Source of the DNA: Uranotaenia lowii
Lineage: Eukaryota; Arthropoda; Insecta; Diptera; Culicidae
Direction: 5' to 3'
Assembly: GCF_029784155.1 (NCBI RefSeq)
Contig: NC_073692.1
Coordinates: forward strand, 374,050,813 to 374,114,812
DNA: 64,000 nucleotides
Shown here piece after piece: positions 34,105-46,570 of the stretch. The notes under the pieces are model-generated. The model was given only the letters and a program-made list of their open reading frames with translations, made no database searches and had not been told where the DNA came from. Both the position numbers and the translations under genes were made by a program. The number at the start of each line of letters is the position of its first letter. Position 1 is the first letter of the stretch.

Positions 34105-35350
34105 ACGGGTTACACAAATTAAAGCAATTTATAAAGTTTAAAGAGTCAACACAAGATTATGTTAAATACGCTCTTAAGCGTGTCTTTGGGTCTTTGACAT
34201 ATTTTATCTCTGTTAAAGTGAAACTGTTGAAAGTTTTACTTCTTAAATATGATTAGCTCAAATTAGTTAAATTTAAATCCACAACATTATAGACTATCTT
34301 TTCTCAAATTATTTGAAAGCTAACTGATTATAAATCCTTATTATTTTAAGTTATCTACGTACAAAAAAGTATCAGTTTCTTCCTATCAGAATCAGTCAAT
34401 GCATTTACGTAAGTATTTCAATGATAGACACAAACCATGCTAGATTAACTATATAGAAAATAAAGGATTACAAGTAACAATAACAGAAAATAATCGAACC
34501 ATAATTGCATTGGAATCACTCTGTGTTTTGAAAACTACCGGTAAGCTCTGTATAAGAAGGACTAAACACACAACAATAAACTATTATATATTACCTGCTG
34601 TTGGAGGCAAGCTTTCTATGGATCTTTATTTTATGTTGAACTAGGAGTCTGAACTCGATAGGATTAAATTATTTAGACAAAAAAAAACAGAACATATTCA
34701 TATATATATTATATACAAACTTACAAATGCAACCAATTATATACATATATTTATCAAACAGTAAATGTAAGTAACAGTGCATCCGAATCAAACACAAAAT
34801 TCAAATTCCAAATTGTCACACAATTACAACACAAACATATGATGAACACATTAATGAAATACAAAAACTCATCGCAAGTTAATCCCAGCGAAATATGATT
34901 ATGTGCTAGTAAACGTTTATGGAAAATTGAAAACCAAACATGTGGATCAAAATCAAACCAAAGGAAAGATGGTGACGACGAGTATTATATTATTGATGAT
35001 CAATTAGTAGACGATATCCTACAAAAAATAAAAAGAAAGAAAAAAATCCGCAGATAATGGGTAGTATTTGTATTATTCTTAAGATTGGTATAAATTGGGA
35101 TCTGTTTGGCGACTAACCGCGCCACTCACTCTTTGGAAGTCATCCATCTTTTACTGTCTACAGCAGCAAACATAAACAACATAAACAAAAGTGATTGTTA
35201 AAGTTAATATACTACCTAACTACCTTTTAGTGCACATTGGAACGCACCATAATGGTCGAAACCTTGACAACATCACAAATATAGATAAAATCGCGCTATC
35301 CTTTCTGTAAAATTTGGTTTTTTTTTCTGTGACTGTACGAAAGAACTAGC
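34105..35350 (+). other. transporter 3' flank
   Basis: Probably the 3' UTR at first; AATAAA at 34575-34580 is a candidate polyadenylation signal. The rest is AT-rich with no recognised gene. Confidence 0.4.
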
Positions 35351-35359
35351 CCTAGAATA

Positions 35360-35748
35360 AGCTTGCCAGATTGCCCGGTTTTATCCGGGTTTGCCCGGAT
35401 ATTTGATGCAAGATTTCGAGAATGTCCGGTCCGGCCCGGTTGCCCGGATATCGTGAAAAAAGTCCGGATATTGCCCGGATTTTTTCACAATTTTCACAAA
35501 GAAACCAAAAAAAATCAAAGTTTTTGAGTAAGTTTCAGCAAAATCGATTAACGGTATAGAAATTTTCAACGGTTGTTTCAAATAATTTCGCTGATTTACT
35601 TTTATAAACCTTTAAATATTTAAGTGTTCCAAAAAGTTTTTGGAAGTCTGCAATTACATTTAAAAAATATTAATTTAATGCATTTTTTCTTGCTTTTGCC
35701 CGTAATTGCTAGGCCCGGATGGGAGTGGAAAAAATTCTGGCAACCTTA
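35360..35748. mobile_element. hAT-like MITE fragment with TTGCCAGA ends
   Basis: The left end AAGCTTGCCAGATTGCCCGG and the right end TTCTGGCAACCTTA are inverted. Imperfect 8-bp flanks (CCTAGAAT and CTTAGAAG) agree with hAT. The inside repeats TTGCCCGGAT words and has no coding capacity. Confidence 0.45.
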
Positions 35749-35773
35749 CCTTAGAAGGATTTCACTTTTCGGT

Positions 35774-35938
35774 ATCACGAGCTCTGGCCTGACGACCTAC
35801 GGTCTGACGACCTACGGTCTGACGACCTACGATCTGACGACCTACGATCTGACGACCTACGGTCTAACGACCTACGGCCTGACGGCCTACGGCCTGACGG
35901 CCTACGGCCTGATGACCTACGGCCTGACGACCTACGGC
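35774..35938 (+). repeat. 15-bp minisatellite, left part
   Basis: About eleven units of CTGACGACCTACGGT with few substitutions. The array is interrupted at 35938/35939 by the hAT element and resumes at 51085. Confidence 0.9.
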
Positions 35939-36168
35939 CAGGGGTGTTATTTGCTCACACAATGAGCTCAATGTGCATTTTTTCCATAGCACATTGAGAG
36001 AGCAAAACTGAGCACTGCCTGAGCTAGCTGTCCATCAATGTGCCACATCGAAGCAAATCACTGAGCTGCGCAGCGGTAGCCCTCAACACATTGAGCTGCA
36101 CAATGTGTACCAGTAAACCACCACAACGCTGAATTCAACAAACGAAAGCGAATTCTTTCCCAATAAAC

Positions 36169-36302
36169 TGTTGATCACAGCAAGCGTTTAGAAGTAGCAA
36201 ATAATCATAGTAACCCATGTTTAAATTTTTGAATAAAATCTCTCTCTTGTTCCAACTGTTAACGAAGCTAGTTCGTTTTTTACGGCTCTCCATATTCCAA
36301 AA
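36169..36302 (+). repeat. copia 5' LTR, 134 bp
   Basis: Starts TGTTGATCACAGCAAGCG and ends CCATATTCCAAAA. It differs from the 3' LTR at one visible base (CCCATG against CACATG). The target duplication TAAAC is at 36164-36168 and 49804-49808. Confidence 0.9.
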
Positions 36303-36785
36303 GGCGCACATTTTGGCGAAGAATCGAGCTGGTATTTCGACTCCGGTGCTTCGAATCATTTTACCAATTCCGTGTCGAAATTGGAAAACGTACAGAAAAC
36401 CAGCGGTACCGTCGTTGCAGCCAACAAAGGTGCCATGCAGGTAGTGGCGAAAGGAAAATTGAAGCTGTTACCCGAGTGTAGTCAAGACGACGAGCCAATC
36501 GAGGTCAACGATGTGCAAGTCATTCCTGAGATTTCTACGAACCTGATTTCGGTGAGCCAAATAGTGAAGCGCGGACACACTGTCACGTTTAGCGCAGCTG
36601 GTGTGAAGGTCAACGAAGGGAACGGAAATCTGGTGGCTACCGGCGTGTTGGAGAATGGTTTGTTTCGACTGGCACAATTGCCTTTACCAACAGCAATGAG
36701 CGCGTCTTCCGTCGTGGATATCAAACTGTGGCATAGGAGAATGGGCCATCTCAACCTGGAAAGTGTTCAGCGATTGAAACGTGGT
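36303..36785 (+). pseudogene. copia polyprotein 5' piece: protease and integrase zinc-finger start
   Basis: Open from the LTR edge. The aspartic protease active site is visible as WYFDSGASNHFT within the first 20 residues. It continues through the PR body (PEISTNLISVSQIVKRGH) and reaches the first half of the integrase HHCC finger (LWHRRMGHLN). It stops at LKRG, where the TA-flanked element enters at 36785-36786. The conserved Cys pair is found on the other side of the insertion at 46847. No initiator ATG or gag is present. Confidence 0.9.
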
Positions 36786-37203
36786 ACACTCAGGCAAATT
36801 CTTATTATAATTTTTATAAGATGCGTCTTATGAACCGCTTTTTAGAGTGTAAAATTGTATTTCATAAGAATCTTATGAAATTCCTTCAGTTTTCATATGA
36901 ACATCTTATGAAAAATAGGAGAAATGGCATTGTGAAAATATAATGAACACATTCATTCATCCCATCATTTTTTTTTGTCTAACGGTACGAAGCACTCTCT
37001 ATTGTTGGTAATTCGGTTTCTTTAACATTTTGATCTTTCTGACTGGTAAGTTTGAAATGTTTTTGATGTGAACGCTTAATATATTAGTAAACTAAAATAT
37101 TTTTTTTGTTTACTTTTCAGTATGCTGACAGGAAAAAACGCAAGTTCGAAGTATCGGATGCGGCCAAAAAACTTCGTTGGAACCGGGGTGTTGCTGTGCT
37201 GCT

Positions 37204-37601
37204 TGTCGAGACCGATCCATTTATTTTCCGATCCACTCGTTTTTTCTCTTCATTTTATTTTACACTTCAGGACAGCGTCCTTTCTTTCAGGAATCAATTT
37301 TTTCGTTACGTTCAAAATTCCGTCCTTCCTCCAAGAAACTAGTCTGTAAACTGATCGCTTTCCTCCTTTTCGTTAATGTCTGACTTTTTCTTCTCTATTC
37401 CCCGTTTAACGATTCATTGTGTCAGTTGCAGGTTTGCTGCATGGGCTTTTTCAAACATTATTCTATAAGTGCTGCCATTTTTATAGATTCATTTAAAGTA
37501 TGTTTCCTTTCAAATATTTACAATCCTACTATTTTTCATATTTTCAATTTGCTTCATTGTTCATTTCATTTTGATTATTTCCACTCATATTATTCTCTAC
37601 A
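37204..37601 (-). repeat. LARD 3' LTR (left in window)
   Basis: 398 bp, TGTCGAGACC on the + strand to ATTCTCTACA. It is the downstream LTR if the element reads on the minus strand. Confidence 0.9.
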
Positions 37602-38198
37602 TTCGCCTCCACCCCTATACTACTTACCAATTTATATTAAATATACATCTTCCTCTGCTAACATCTCAAACTATTTAATGTCTCAGAAATTCCCAATGAA
37701 TATATATCAAATTTGAAATAACCTCCATGGAATGTTTAAGAAAATTTACTTCATTAAAAATTTCTTACTCCTTACTTTTTTTGTATATTCATTGTTTTTT
37801 CACTTTGTTTGAGCCTAACACATGTAAGCATTCTCAACAAATTGATCAGAACCAATTGAACTTTCCATAGACTTTAAAACCATTTAGTTGTAATAAGGCG
37901 AACTGTATAATCCATAATTCTTTATTAACACAAGATAATGTTATCATTTGTTATGGTTCAAAATGACCCATAAATCCAGCTGATCCTAATTGGCCATATC
38001 GATACTCCTGTGTCTTTCCTCTTTTTTTTTAAACTATATTCCTTTTTCACATTTTTATCCGTTCGCTCGATACCGATATATTCACCCAAAACTTTACTTC
38101 AAACCAATAATTTAACTCAAATTTAATTTGCAATTACTCTGCAAGACAACAATTGATAAATTGAGTAATTTCAAATAACAGTGCACGTATACTTTATG

Positions 38199-39543
38199 TG
38201 TGTTCAATGGAAGTTAGTCGAAACAGGTTGAAATAGGTCGAAACAAGTAGAAATGGATTTTGACAGTTGGTATTCTGTCTCTTTCCAATTGACTTCGACC
38301 GATTTCAACCAGGTCGTCCGTTGAACATACGTTCACCAATACTAATGCGTGTTTTGTGCGTAGTACACACGAATTTCCAGACAGACCGTTTTCATTCAAA
38401 AATTTTTTGAACTTGCGAAACGATTACATTTACGCTTTTTTTAAATTCAATTTGGTTTAAAATTTCTTTCAAAATTCATTAAATGAGCAAAAGTCATCAA
38501 ATAGAAAACTTCTATAGCTTTTTTCGCAGAACGCAAAATTATTTGAAGTATTAAGGAAAGTTTGATAATTGATTCGAAATTTTTTTTCTAGAATGTCACG
38601 TTTTTGTTTTCAATTTTTGTCAAAAAGCGTTAAATAATTTTAACTTATTTAGAAAAGTTATTTCAACATCAAGAGCTAGCAGAAAAATTGCATAATCAAA
38701 TTCAGGGCACATAAATATCATCAGAACATTTTCAATTACATAAATGAACTTCTGTTACATGGTTTCCAATTTGTCGATGTATTTAACAAGTATACGATAA
38801 ATAAATTTTGAAGTTAATATGGTTCGTTTCAAACTATGTTCTTATTCAGTCACACTTCTTAATTAAAACCCATTCAAATGACGAGCTAGTGTCTTATTTA
38901 GAGTTTCAATTAAAACAAAAGGTTAATTGAATTGCAATTTAAAATTTACAATTAAACATTATATTTTCAATTATAGTGTTGTCAAATGATATTAGGTTGA
39001 TTAAAGTGTTAATTGTCAACACTTATTATTAAACACCTTTTAAGGTTAAGCAATATGTATTCCGGAACTCTACGAAAATTTTACTTGGAAAAAATCTGCA
39101 TGGGGGGCGGTTTCGCACGGCTTTGGTTGGTACCTAAAAAGTTCAAAAGTACCTCCGGCAAGCACCACATCAAACCGTTTGATTGCGGTGCCAGCAGAGA
39201 TCATGCATGTATGAAAAATTATTTGCAGGCAGCACAGCGACAATCCCGACACGAAACACACAGGACCGACCGCCGACTGAATCCAAACATCCAAAGCACG
39301 AAAATGAAATGGCGAAAACGAAACAAAAGCATGCTCTCTGTCTAACACACACGCTGCATGTGTGTTAGTGTGGTAGAAACGAATCCTGCTTTCGAGCTGG
39401 ATCGGTTTCGACTAGTTTCGATCGATTTCAACTTGCTCCGTTGAACAACGACCAGACCTGTTTCGACCAAAACATCAGTCGATTGAACAACGACCACTTG
39501 ACAGAAACTAGTCGAAACCAATCGCTACTTACGATTGAACGCA
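38199..39543. repeat. inverted segment with GTCGAAAC words inside the LARD
   Basis: GTGTTCAATGG followed by repeated GTCGAAAC words on the left faces a complementary arrangement on the right (GTTTCGAC words ending CGATTGAACGCAGC). It may be a MITE captured by the LTR element. Boundaries are approximate and no target duplication was found. Confidence 0.35.
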
Positions 39544-39994
39544 GCTTTTTTTTCTCTGACAGAGTAACGTAGCGTCACATATCTAACGCCTTTTCAAATT
39601 CGACGACGGGACACATCGGGATGGCAGAAAAAGCGTTCGTAAAATTCCAACCTTATTTTCTTTGGTTCATTGAAAAAAAAAACTCGGACTAGACTCCCAC
39701 CTCTAGAGATTGTGCAGAGGACCGGCTATCCATACCTTGATGGTTTCAACAGAAGCCTTCACAACCCTGAGCCTTTCATTAAATAATGGTATCATATACG
39801 GCTATTCCGATGTTTTTATCTCGTAAGTAGAATACACTGCATTCACGCTACTTTTTCCTTTTAGATCCCGTGAACTTATAAACCCCGTCTTTCCGCCTGG
39901 GGAACTCCTTCAGTTCTGGTAATGAAAACATCACAAACCAATCAAAGACCGCTTAAGATCCCCGAGAGGCCGTTTCCGGATAAGAAACCATCGA

Positions 39995-42900
39995 AAAACG
40001 CCATGAATGGATCATTTTATTTTTCGCATTCCATTTTTAATATTCTTTTCCTCTTGACTTCTTACCCTTCCTTCCACTTTTATCTGCTGCTTCTCATCTT
40101 ACAATCTTTATCCTTCTATGCTCTGATTCCTCAATCCTGTCATCCCCTCGTCGTCTCAGTATCCAGCTTTGATCTTTATTAGCTAATCTCTTCTTTTGTA
40201 AATAACTTCTGTTTCTAACTCTCCCATTTATTCCTTTCATCGCCTCGTCCTTCCCGTCTCAATTCACATCCCTTCATCTTTTCCTCCAGTTCTCTTTCCA
40301 GCCTCTCATCCTTCAACTACCAAACTTTTCTTCCACCTATCTTTAGATCTCATACCTTCAATTTTCTGACTTTTGAGTCTTGTATCTCTTTGTCGCCTCA
40401 GCTCTCCCTCTTTTTTTAATTCTCTATTTTTCATCGTTCCCTATATTTCCCGACTCAATTTACATCTTTTCCCCTTATTATCTTTTTTATCTTTCTCTCT
40501 CCAGCCTCTCATCTTCTAATTATCAAAAAATCTAATTTCACTAATTTTGTGTTCTTATGGTCCTCTTTTAATTTTTTCATTTTCTCCTTTTGAGATACCG
40601 TTATTTGTCATGGTCTTTTAATTTTTTTTTATTTATTCCTCTCATGTTATTTTTTTAAATCAATTTATTTGTTCATACGCTTGGCAAAGTTAATGAATAA
40701 AACTATTTATACTGTCTTAATACCTCATCTTATCCTCTTTTTAATACTCTCCAGCTTCATAGCAACTTTTTTTTTCAACTTCTCGTCGTTTTATTTTTTT
40801 ATTATTTTGTCTTTCCAGGCTCAATTATCATCTTGTCATCTTATCTTATTCCTACAAGTTCTCTTTCCAGCCTCTTATTTTTCAGTTACCCACTTTTCTT
40901 TCACTTATTTTTAGTTCTTATATTGTCTTTTTTCTACCTTTTTTTTACTTCGAAATCCGGTGGTTTTATACCCAGATTCTTATTCTATAGAAATTTCCTT
41001 TTTTTTGTCGTTTTTTCACCCAGATTCATATTCATTTGAAATCCCGTTATTTTTCGTCGTCTCAATATCCAGCGTCTTTTAGTTGTGATCTGTTTTTTTT
41101 TTTTTTACTATTATTATTCCTATCATGTTTTTTTTTTTAACAATCTATTTGCTAATGCGCCTTGCAAAGTTAATGAATAGTACTTTTTATACAGTCACAA
41201 TATCTCATCTTATCCCCTTTTCATTACTCTCATTTTTTTTTGTATTGTTTAAACTTCAAACTTCTCGTCGTTTTATCTTAGCCATTTCTAATCCTCTATT
41301 CCTGACATCTCATCTTTTCATTTATTCTTCCACTTTTCTCTCCAGCTTCTCATCTTATAATTTTTAATCATTTCGTGTTCTGACTTACAAATCCTGGCAT
41401 CTTTTCGTCCTCTCAATACCCAGCTTTGATTTTTATTGGCTAATATTTTTCTTTTCTTTTTCTTCTGCTTCAAACCTTTTCTTTTTTCATTATTTTTTTT
41501 TATCATTTCGTCTTTCCAGTCTTAATTCACATGCTTTCATCTTATCAATTTTCTTTCCAGCCTTCCTTTTTTTCTACTTTGAAATCCGGTGGTTTTTCGT
41601 CGTTTCAATACCCAGTTTCTTGTTCTTTTGATATCCCCTATTTTTTCTTCGTTTCCATACCCAGCTTCTTACTGTCGTGGTCTTTTTTTTTATTTTTATT
41701 CCTATCATGTTATTTTTTTCTTAAATCAATTTATTTGCTCATGCGCTTGGCAAACTTAATAAATAGTACTATTTATACTGTCTCAATATCTTGCATCCTA
41801 CCCTCTTTTCATTACTCTCCAGCTTCTTAGAAACGTTTATTTTTTTTTTTCGTACTGTTTCAATTTCTCGCCGTTTTATCTTTCCCCTAACATTTCTAAT
41901 TTTCTATTCCTCTTGGCTTCCTATCATCTTTTCTTCCTCTTTTCTCTCCAGCATCTCATCTTAAAATTTTTATCTTTCCATGTTCTGATTTTCAAATCCT
42001 GTCATCTTTTCGTTATCTCAGTTGCCACCTTCGATCTTTATTGGCTTTTATATACTTTTATTTCTTCTGTTCCAACCTCTCATTTTTTTTTCATCGTTTC
42101 GTCGTTCTAGTCTCAATTCACATCTTTTGATCTTATCAATTTTCTTCCAGTTTTCTTTCCAGGCTCTCATTTTCCAGTTACAAAATTTTTCTTTCACTTA
42201 TTTTTAATTCTCGTATTGTCCTCTTTAAATCCTCCCATTTTTAATTTTTTTAATCCGGTTTTTTTTTTGTCGTTTCTTCACCCAGATTCTTATTCATTTG
42301 AAATCCTGTTATTGTTCGTCGTCTCAATATCCAGCTTCTTACAGTTGTGGTCTATTTTTTTATTATTGCTATTCCTATCATATTATTTTTCTTAATCAAT
42401 TTATTTTCTCATGCACCTGGCAAAGTTAATGAATAGTACTTTTTATACTGTCACATTATCTCATCTTTTCCCCTTTTCGTTACTCTCCAGTTTTTTAGAA
42501 AAGTTTTTTTTTTGTATTGTTTCAACTTCTCGTCGTTTTATCTTTCCCATCACATTTCTAATCCTCTACTTCTGATTTCTCATCTTTTCTTCCACTTTTC
42601 TCTCCAGCTTTTCATCTTATAATTTTTAATCATTTCTTGTTCTGACATACAAAGCCTGGCATCTTTTCGTCATCTCAATACCCAGCTTTGATTTTTATTG
42701 GCCAATGTTTTTTTTTTCTATCTCTTATTTCTTCTGCTTCAACCTTTTTTATTATTATTATTTTTTTTCTTCATCATTTCGTCTTTCCAGTCTTAATCAC
42801 ATCCTTTCATCTTATCAATTTTCTTCCAGTTTTCTTCCCAGCCTCTCATTTTCCAGTTACCAATTTTTTTTTCACTTATTTTTAGTCCTCATATTGTCTG

Positions 42901-43700
42901 TTTTAAACACTTCCTTTTTTTAAATTTTGATATCCGGTTATTTTTCGTCGCTTCAATAGCCAGATTCTCTCTCATTGATGTGGCCTTTTCATTAATTTTT
43001 TTTTTTACTAGGTATTATCTTTTTTTTTATCTTTTGCAATCCATTCTTTTTTTTTTTTTTGCTTAAATTTGCATGACCTTAATAAAGTGAATGAATTACA
43101 CTATTTATACTGTCTCAATCTATCTTCTTATTATTTTCTTTTTGTCTCAACCCTCCCGTCTCTCAACTACCTTTTTATGTCGTTTCAGCCTCTCATCGTT
43201 TTATTCCTCCCATCACAATTCTCATGTTCTATTCTTCCACTACTCTCTCCAGCCTCTCATCTTATTATCCTTTTCTCGTCATCTCTCTAGCTTCTTAGCT
43301 GCGTTGTTTTCTTTTTAGGATTGTTTCAATTTCTCGTCGTATTATCTTTTCCATCACATTTCTAATCTTCTACTCTTTCACTTGTTGAAAGAAACACATT
43401 GTTTATTTTATCTTATCATCTTTTCTTCCATTTTTCTCTCCAGCCTCTCATTTTCTAATTGCTAAATTTTTCTTTCTCTAATTGACTGTATATATTGTTA
43501 TATTCTTATATGCCTTTTAAGTCATTTCAATTTCACATAGTTCCATCTTTCTGATCTCATTTTCAACTCTTATTATTTTCTCATCCAATCATCTTTTCAT
43601 CCATTTTACTCTTCAGCCTCTCATTTTTATCTTTCCATTTTCCCATTTTTGAATCTTGTCATCCGTTTGTTATTTCATCATCGAACTCCTTATTATCGTG
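39995..43700 (-). repeat. long degenerate tandem repeats, purine-rich on the LARD sense strand
   Basis: A recognisable line (GGCAAAGTTAATGAATAGTA and variants, then TTTATACTGTC and ATCTCATCTT) recurs near 40680, 41160, 41740, 42415 and 43075, so units are about 480-680 bp. Between them the + strand is C/T-rich, with CTCTCCAGCCTCTCATCTT repeated many times. Copies are diverged by substitutions and indels. Confidence 0.75.
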
Positions 43701-44379
43701 GCTGACTGATAATTCTCGAAACGTTCTAAAATTCATCTTTTAAGCAACTCATTGGTTTATTTACTTATGCTTTTTTTTTCAAATGCATCAAGTCAACACT
43801 AAATTTAAACTGTTTTCAGCTACAAACCACTCAACTCGCAGTATTGAATTAGGAACTTAGTTCGAGAATTTAGTTTTGACTCTAGAATTAGATTCCAGAC
43901 ACAAACAACCAACGTAGATGTCTTGATCAAATTCGGACTTCAAGCTCACATCATAGGAGTTCAACTGCCTTTCAGAATTTCGACTCCAATTGAGCATCAA
44001 AATCAAAAACCAATATCATATAATAATTCCGGTTCAAATCTTCCAATGAGACCTCTGTTATAATGACCTATGTTATAATGCCACAACTCTAACATCAGAC
44101 TTCTATCAAAGCTTTGTGCTAAAGACAGGTTTGCACCATGTGTAAAGTTGCACACTATCTATGTATCCAAGATTGAAAGACCGTCATCAGGCTCACAGCC
44201 GAAGTGCTTCACACGTATGCTACCGCTATTCGCAAGACTGTCCCATATGCATTTTCGTAATTTTTCAGTTTATCTCAAAAATCGTTCAAATACAGTTAAT
44301 TCTTCAATTTAGACTAATCATTTACAGAATTTTATTCTCCACATATATGATAAAAATACCAAGTCATGTCTGTACCTCC

Positions 44380-45565
44380 GTTTAAGGTACTGCCCCACTC
44401 GGGGGTTTGTACTTCCACTCAAAATACGGCCCTGTACTTCCCTTCACGTTCGCCCCTCTCAGGGATTTGTACTTACAATCAAGTACCGCCCCTCTCAGGG
44501 GTTTGTACCTCCATTCAGTACTGCTACTCTCAAAGGTTTCTACTTTTCTTCAAGTTCTGCCCCTCTCAGGGGTGTGTACCTCCATCCAAGTACTGCCCTC
44601 AGTGGTTTGTACTTACAAACAAGTACTGTCTCTCGCAGGGGTCTGTACTTCCATACAAAAACTGCCCTTCTCAGGGGTTTGTACTTCTCTTCAAGTACTG
44701 CCCCTCTCAGGGGTCTGTACATCCATTCAAGAACTGCCCCTCTTAGGGGTTTGTTTTTCTTATCAAGTACCGCCCCTCTCAGGGGTGCGTACCTCCATCC
44801 AAGTACTGCCCCTCTCAGGGGACTGTACCAACATTCAAAAACTGCCCCTCTCAGGGGTTTGTACTTTACTTCATGTACTGCCCCTCTCAGGGGTTTGTAC
44901 TTACAATCAAGTACTGCCCCTTTCAGGGGTTTGTACTTTACTTCAAGTACTGCCCCTCTCAGGGGTTTGTATTTACAAACAAGTACTGCCCCTCTCAGGG
45001 GTCTGTACCAACATTCAAAAACTGCCCCTCTCAGGGGTTTGTACTTCTCTTCAAGTACTGCCCCTCTCAGGGGTCTGTACCTCCATTCGAGAACTGCCCC
45101 TCTCAGGGGTTTGTATTTCTCATCAAGTACCGCCCCTCTCAGGGGTGCGTACCTCCATCCAAGTACTGCTTCTCTCAGGGGTCTGTACCAACATTAAAAA
45201 AACTGCCCCTCTCAGGGGTTTGTACTTTACTTCAAGTACTGCCCCTCTCAGGGGTTTGTACTTACAAACAAGTACTGCCCCTCTCAGGGGTCTGTACCTC
45301 CATTCAAGTACTGCCCCTCTCAGGGGTTTGTACTTACAAACAAGTACTGCCCCTCTCAGGGGTCTGTACCTCCATTCAAGTACTGCCCCTCTCAGGGGTT
45401 TGTACTTACCAACAAGTACTGCCCCTCTCAGGGGTTTGTACCTCCATTCAAGTACTGCCCCTCTCAGGGGTTTGTACTTACAAACAAGTACTGCCCCTCT
45501 CAGGGGTCTGTACCAACATTCACAAACTGCCCCTCTCAGGGGTTTGTACTTTACTTCAAGTACTG
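44380..45565 (-). repeat. 36-bp tandem array with a hairpin in every unit
   Basis: About 32-33 units. The core AGTACTGCCCCTCTCAGGGG continues with TTTGTACTTACAAACA. CCCCTCTCAGGGG is a stem with a short loop, and AGTAC/GTACT extends the pairing. Since 36 is divisible by 3, frames stay open for hundreds of codons on both strands (12-residue repeats such as VLPLSGVCTYNQ), and these are artefacts unless shown otherwise. Homogeneity is highest in the right half. Confidence 0.88.
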
Positions 45566-46172
45566 GCATTCAAAGGCATTTCCTTTTCTCAGTGTTTTAT
45601 CTTTCTCATCTCATATCTCATCTTCCACTCTTCCTGCCTTCTTATCTTTTCTCTCCTGCCTCTTATTTTAAAATTTATATCTTTAAATTTTTTCATTTAC
45701 AAACTCTGTCTATTCGTCGTCGTATTACCCAGCTTCTTTATTATCGTAATTCATATTTTTAGCAGCTCATCGATTTACTGAACTTTGAACGAAATCTTTT
45801 TTTTTTTAAATCCATCAATCCAACACTGAATTTGAACTGTTACCAGCTCCATGCCACTAACTTCCAGTATGAGACTTTTAATTTAGACCAAGAATTTAGC
45901 TTGGACTACAGAATTAGATCACAAACACAAGCAACCGACGTATATATCATGTTCAGGAGTTCGTTCTTCAAACATTAATACTTTTCCAGATCCCGCTTCC
46001 TTTTTACTTCCAACCCATCATACACCACTATTTAAAAAAGAAGTACATTAAAAAAAATCACAAATGAGGGAAAAAACAATTCATCACACAATTACCAAAA
46101 AGTTAACCAAGCCATCCTCTGTCCACAAAAAAAAAATCTTTACTCACCGGTTCGTCGAACCGACTGCGCCAT

Positions 46173-46570
46173 TGTCGAGACCGATCCATTTATTTTCCGA
46201 TCCACTCGTTTTTTCTCTTCATTTTATTTTACACTTCAGGACAGCGTCCTTTCTTTCAGGAATCAATTTTTTCGTTACGTTCAAAATTCCGTCCTTCCTC
46301 CAAGAAACTAGTCTGTAAACTGATCGCTTTCCTCCTTTTCGTTAATGTCTGACTTTTTCTTCTCTATTCCCCGTTTAACGATTCATTGTGTCAGTTGCAG
46401 GTTTGCTGCATGGGCTTTTTCAAACATTATTCTATAAGTGCTGCCATTTTTATAGATTCATTTAAAGTATGTTTCCTTTCAAATATTTACAATCCTACTA
46501 TTTTTCATATTTTCAATTTGCTTCATTGTTCATTTCATTTTGATTATTTCCACTCATATTATTCTCTACA
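46173..46570 (-). repeat. LARD 5' LTR (right in window)
   Basis: 398 bp, reading like the left copy with no difference found by eye. The putative primer-binding site lies at about 46171-46160 on the minus strand. Confidence 0.9.

Larger units (their letters stand above)
37204..46570 (-). mobile_element. 9.4-kb non-coding LTR retroelement (LARD-like)
   Basis: Direct LTRs of 398 bp lie at 37204-37601 and 46173-46570, with TG...CA ends, and look identical by eye. The 5-bp duplication CTGCT is at 37199-37203 and 46571-46575. On the minus strand, one base after the upstream LTR, TGGCGCAGTCGG is a plausible primer-binding site. Just before the downstream LTR, AGGGGTGGAGGCGAA is a purine-rich tract. 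Sense is therefore minus. No gag, protease, RT or integrase is recognisable in any frame across the 8.6-kb interior, which is mostly repeats. Confidence 0.88.

Noticed and set aside
44380..45565. CRISPR-like array (regular 36-bp repeats)
   Set aside because: Units are contiguous with no unique spacers, the DNA is eukaryotic, and the array lies inside an LTR element; it is a tandem satellite.
44407..45762. 451-residue repetitive protein (VLPLSGVCTY-type repeats) and similar frames on both strands
   Set aside because: The 36-bp unit keeps several frames open at once; no start context, unique domain or splice evidence favours one.
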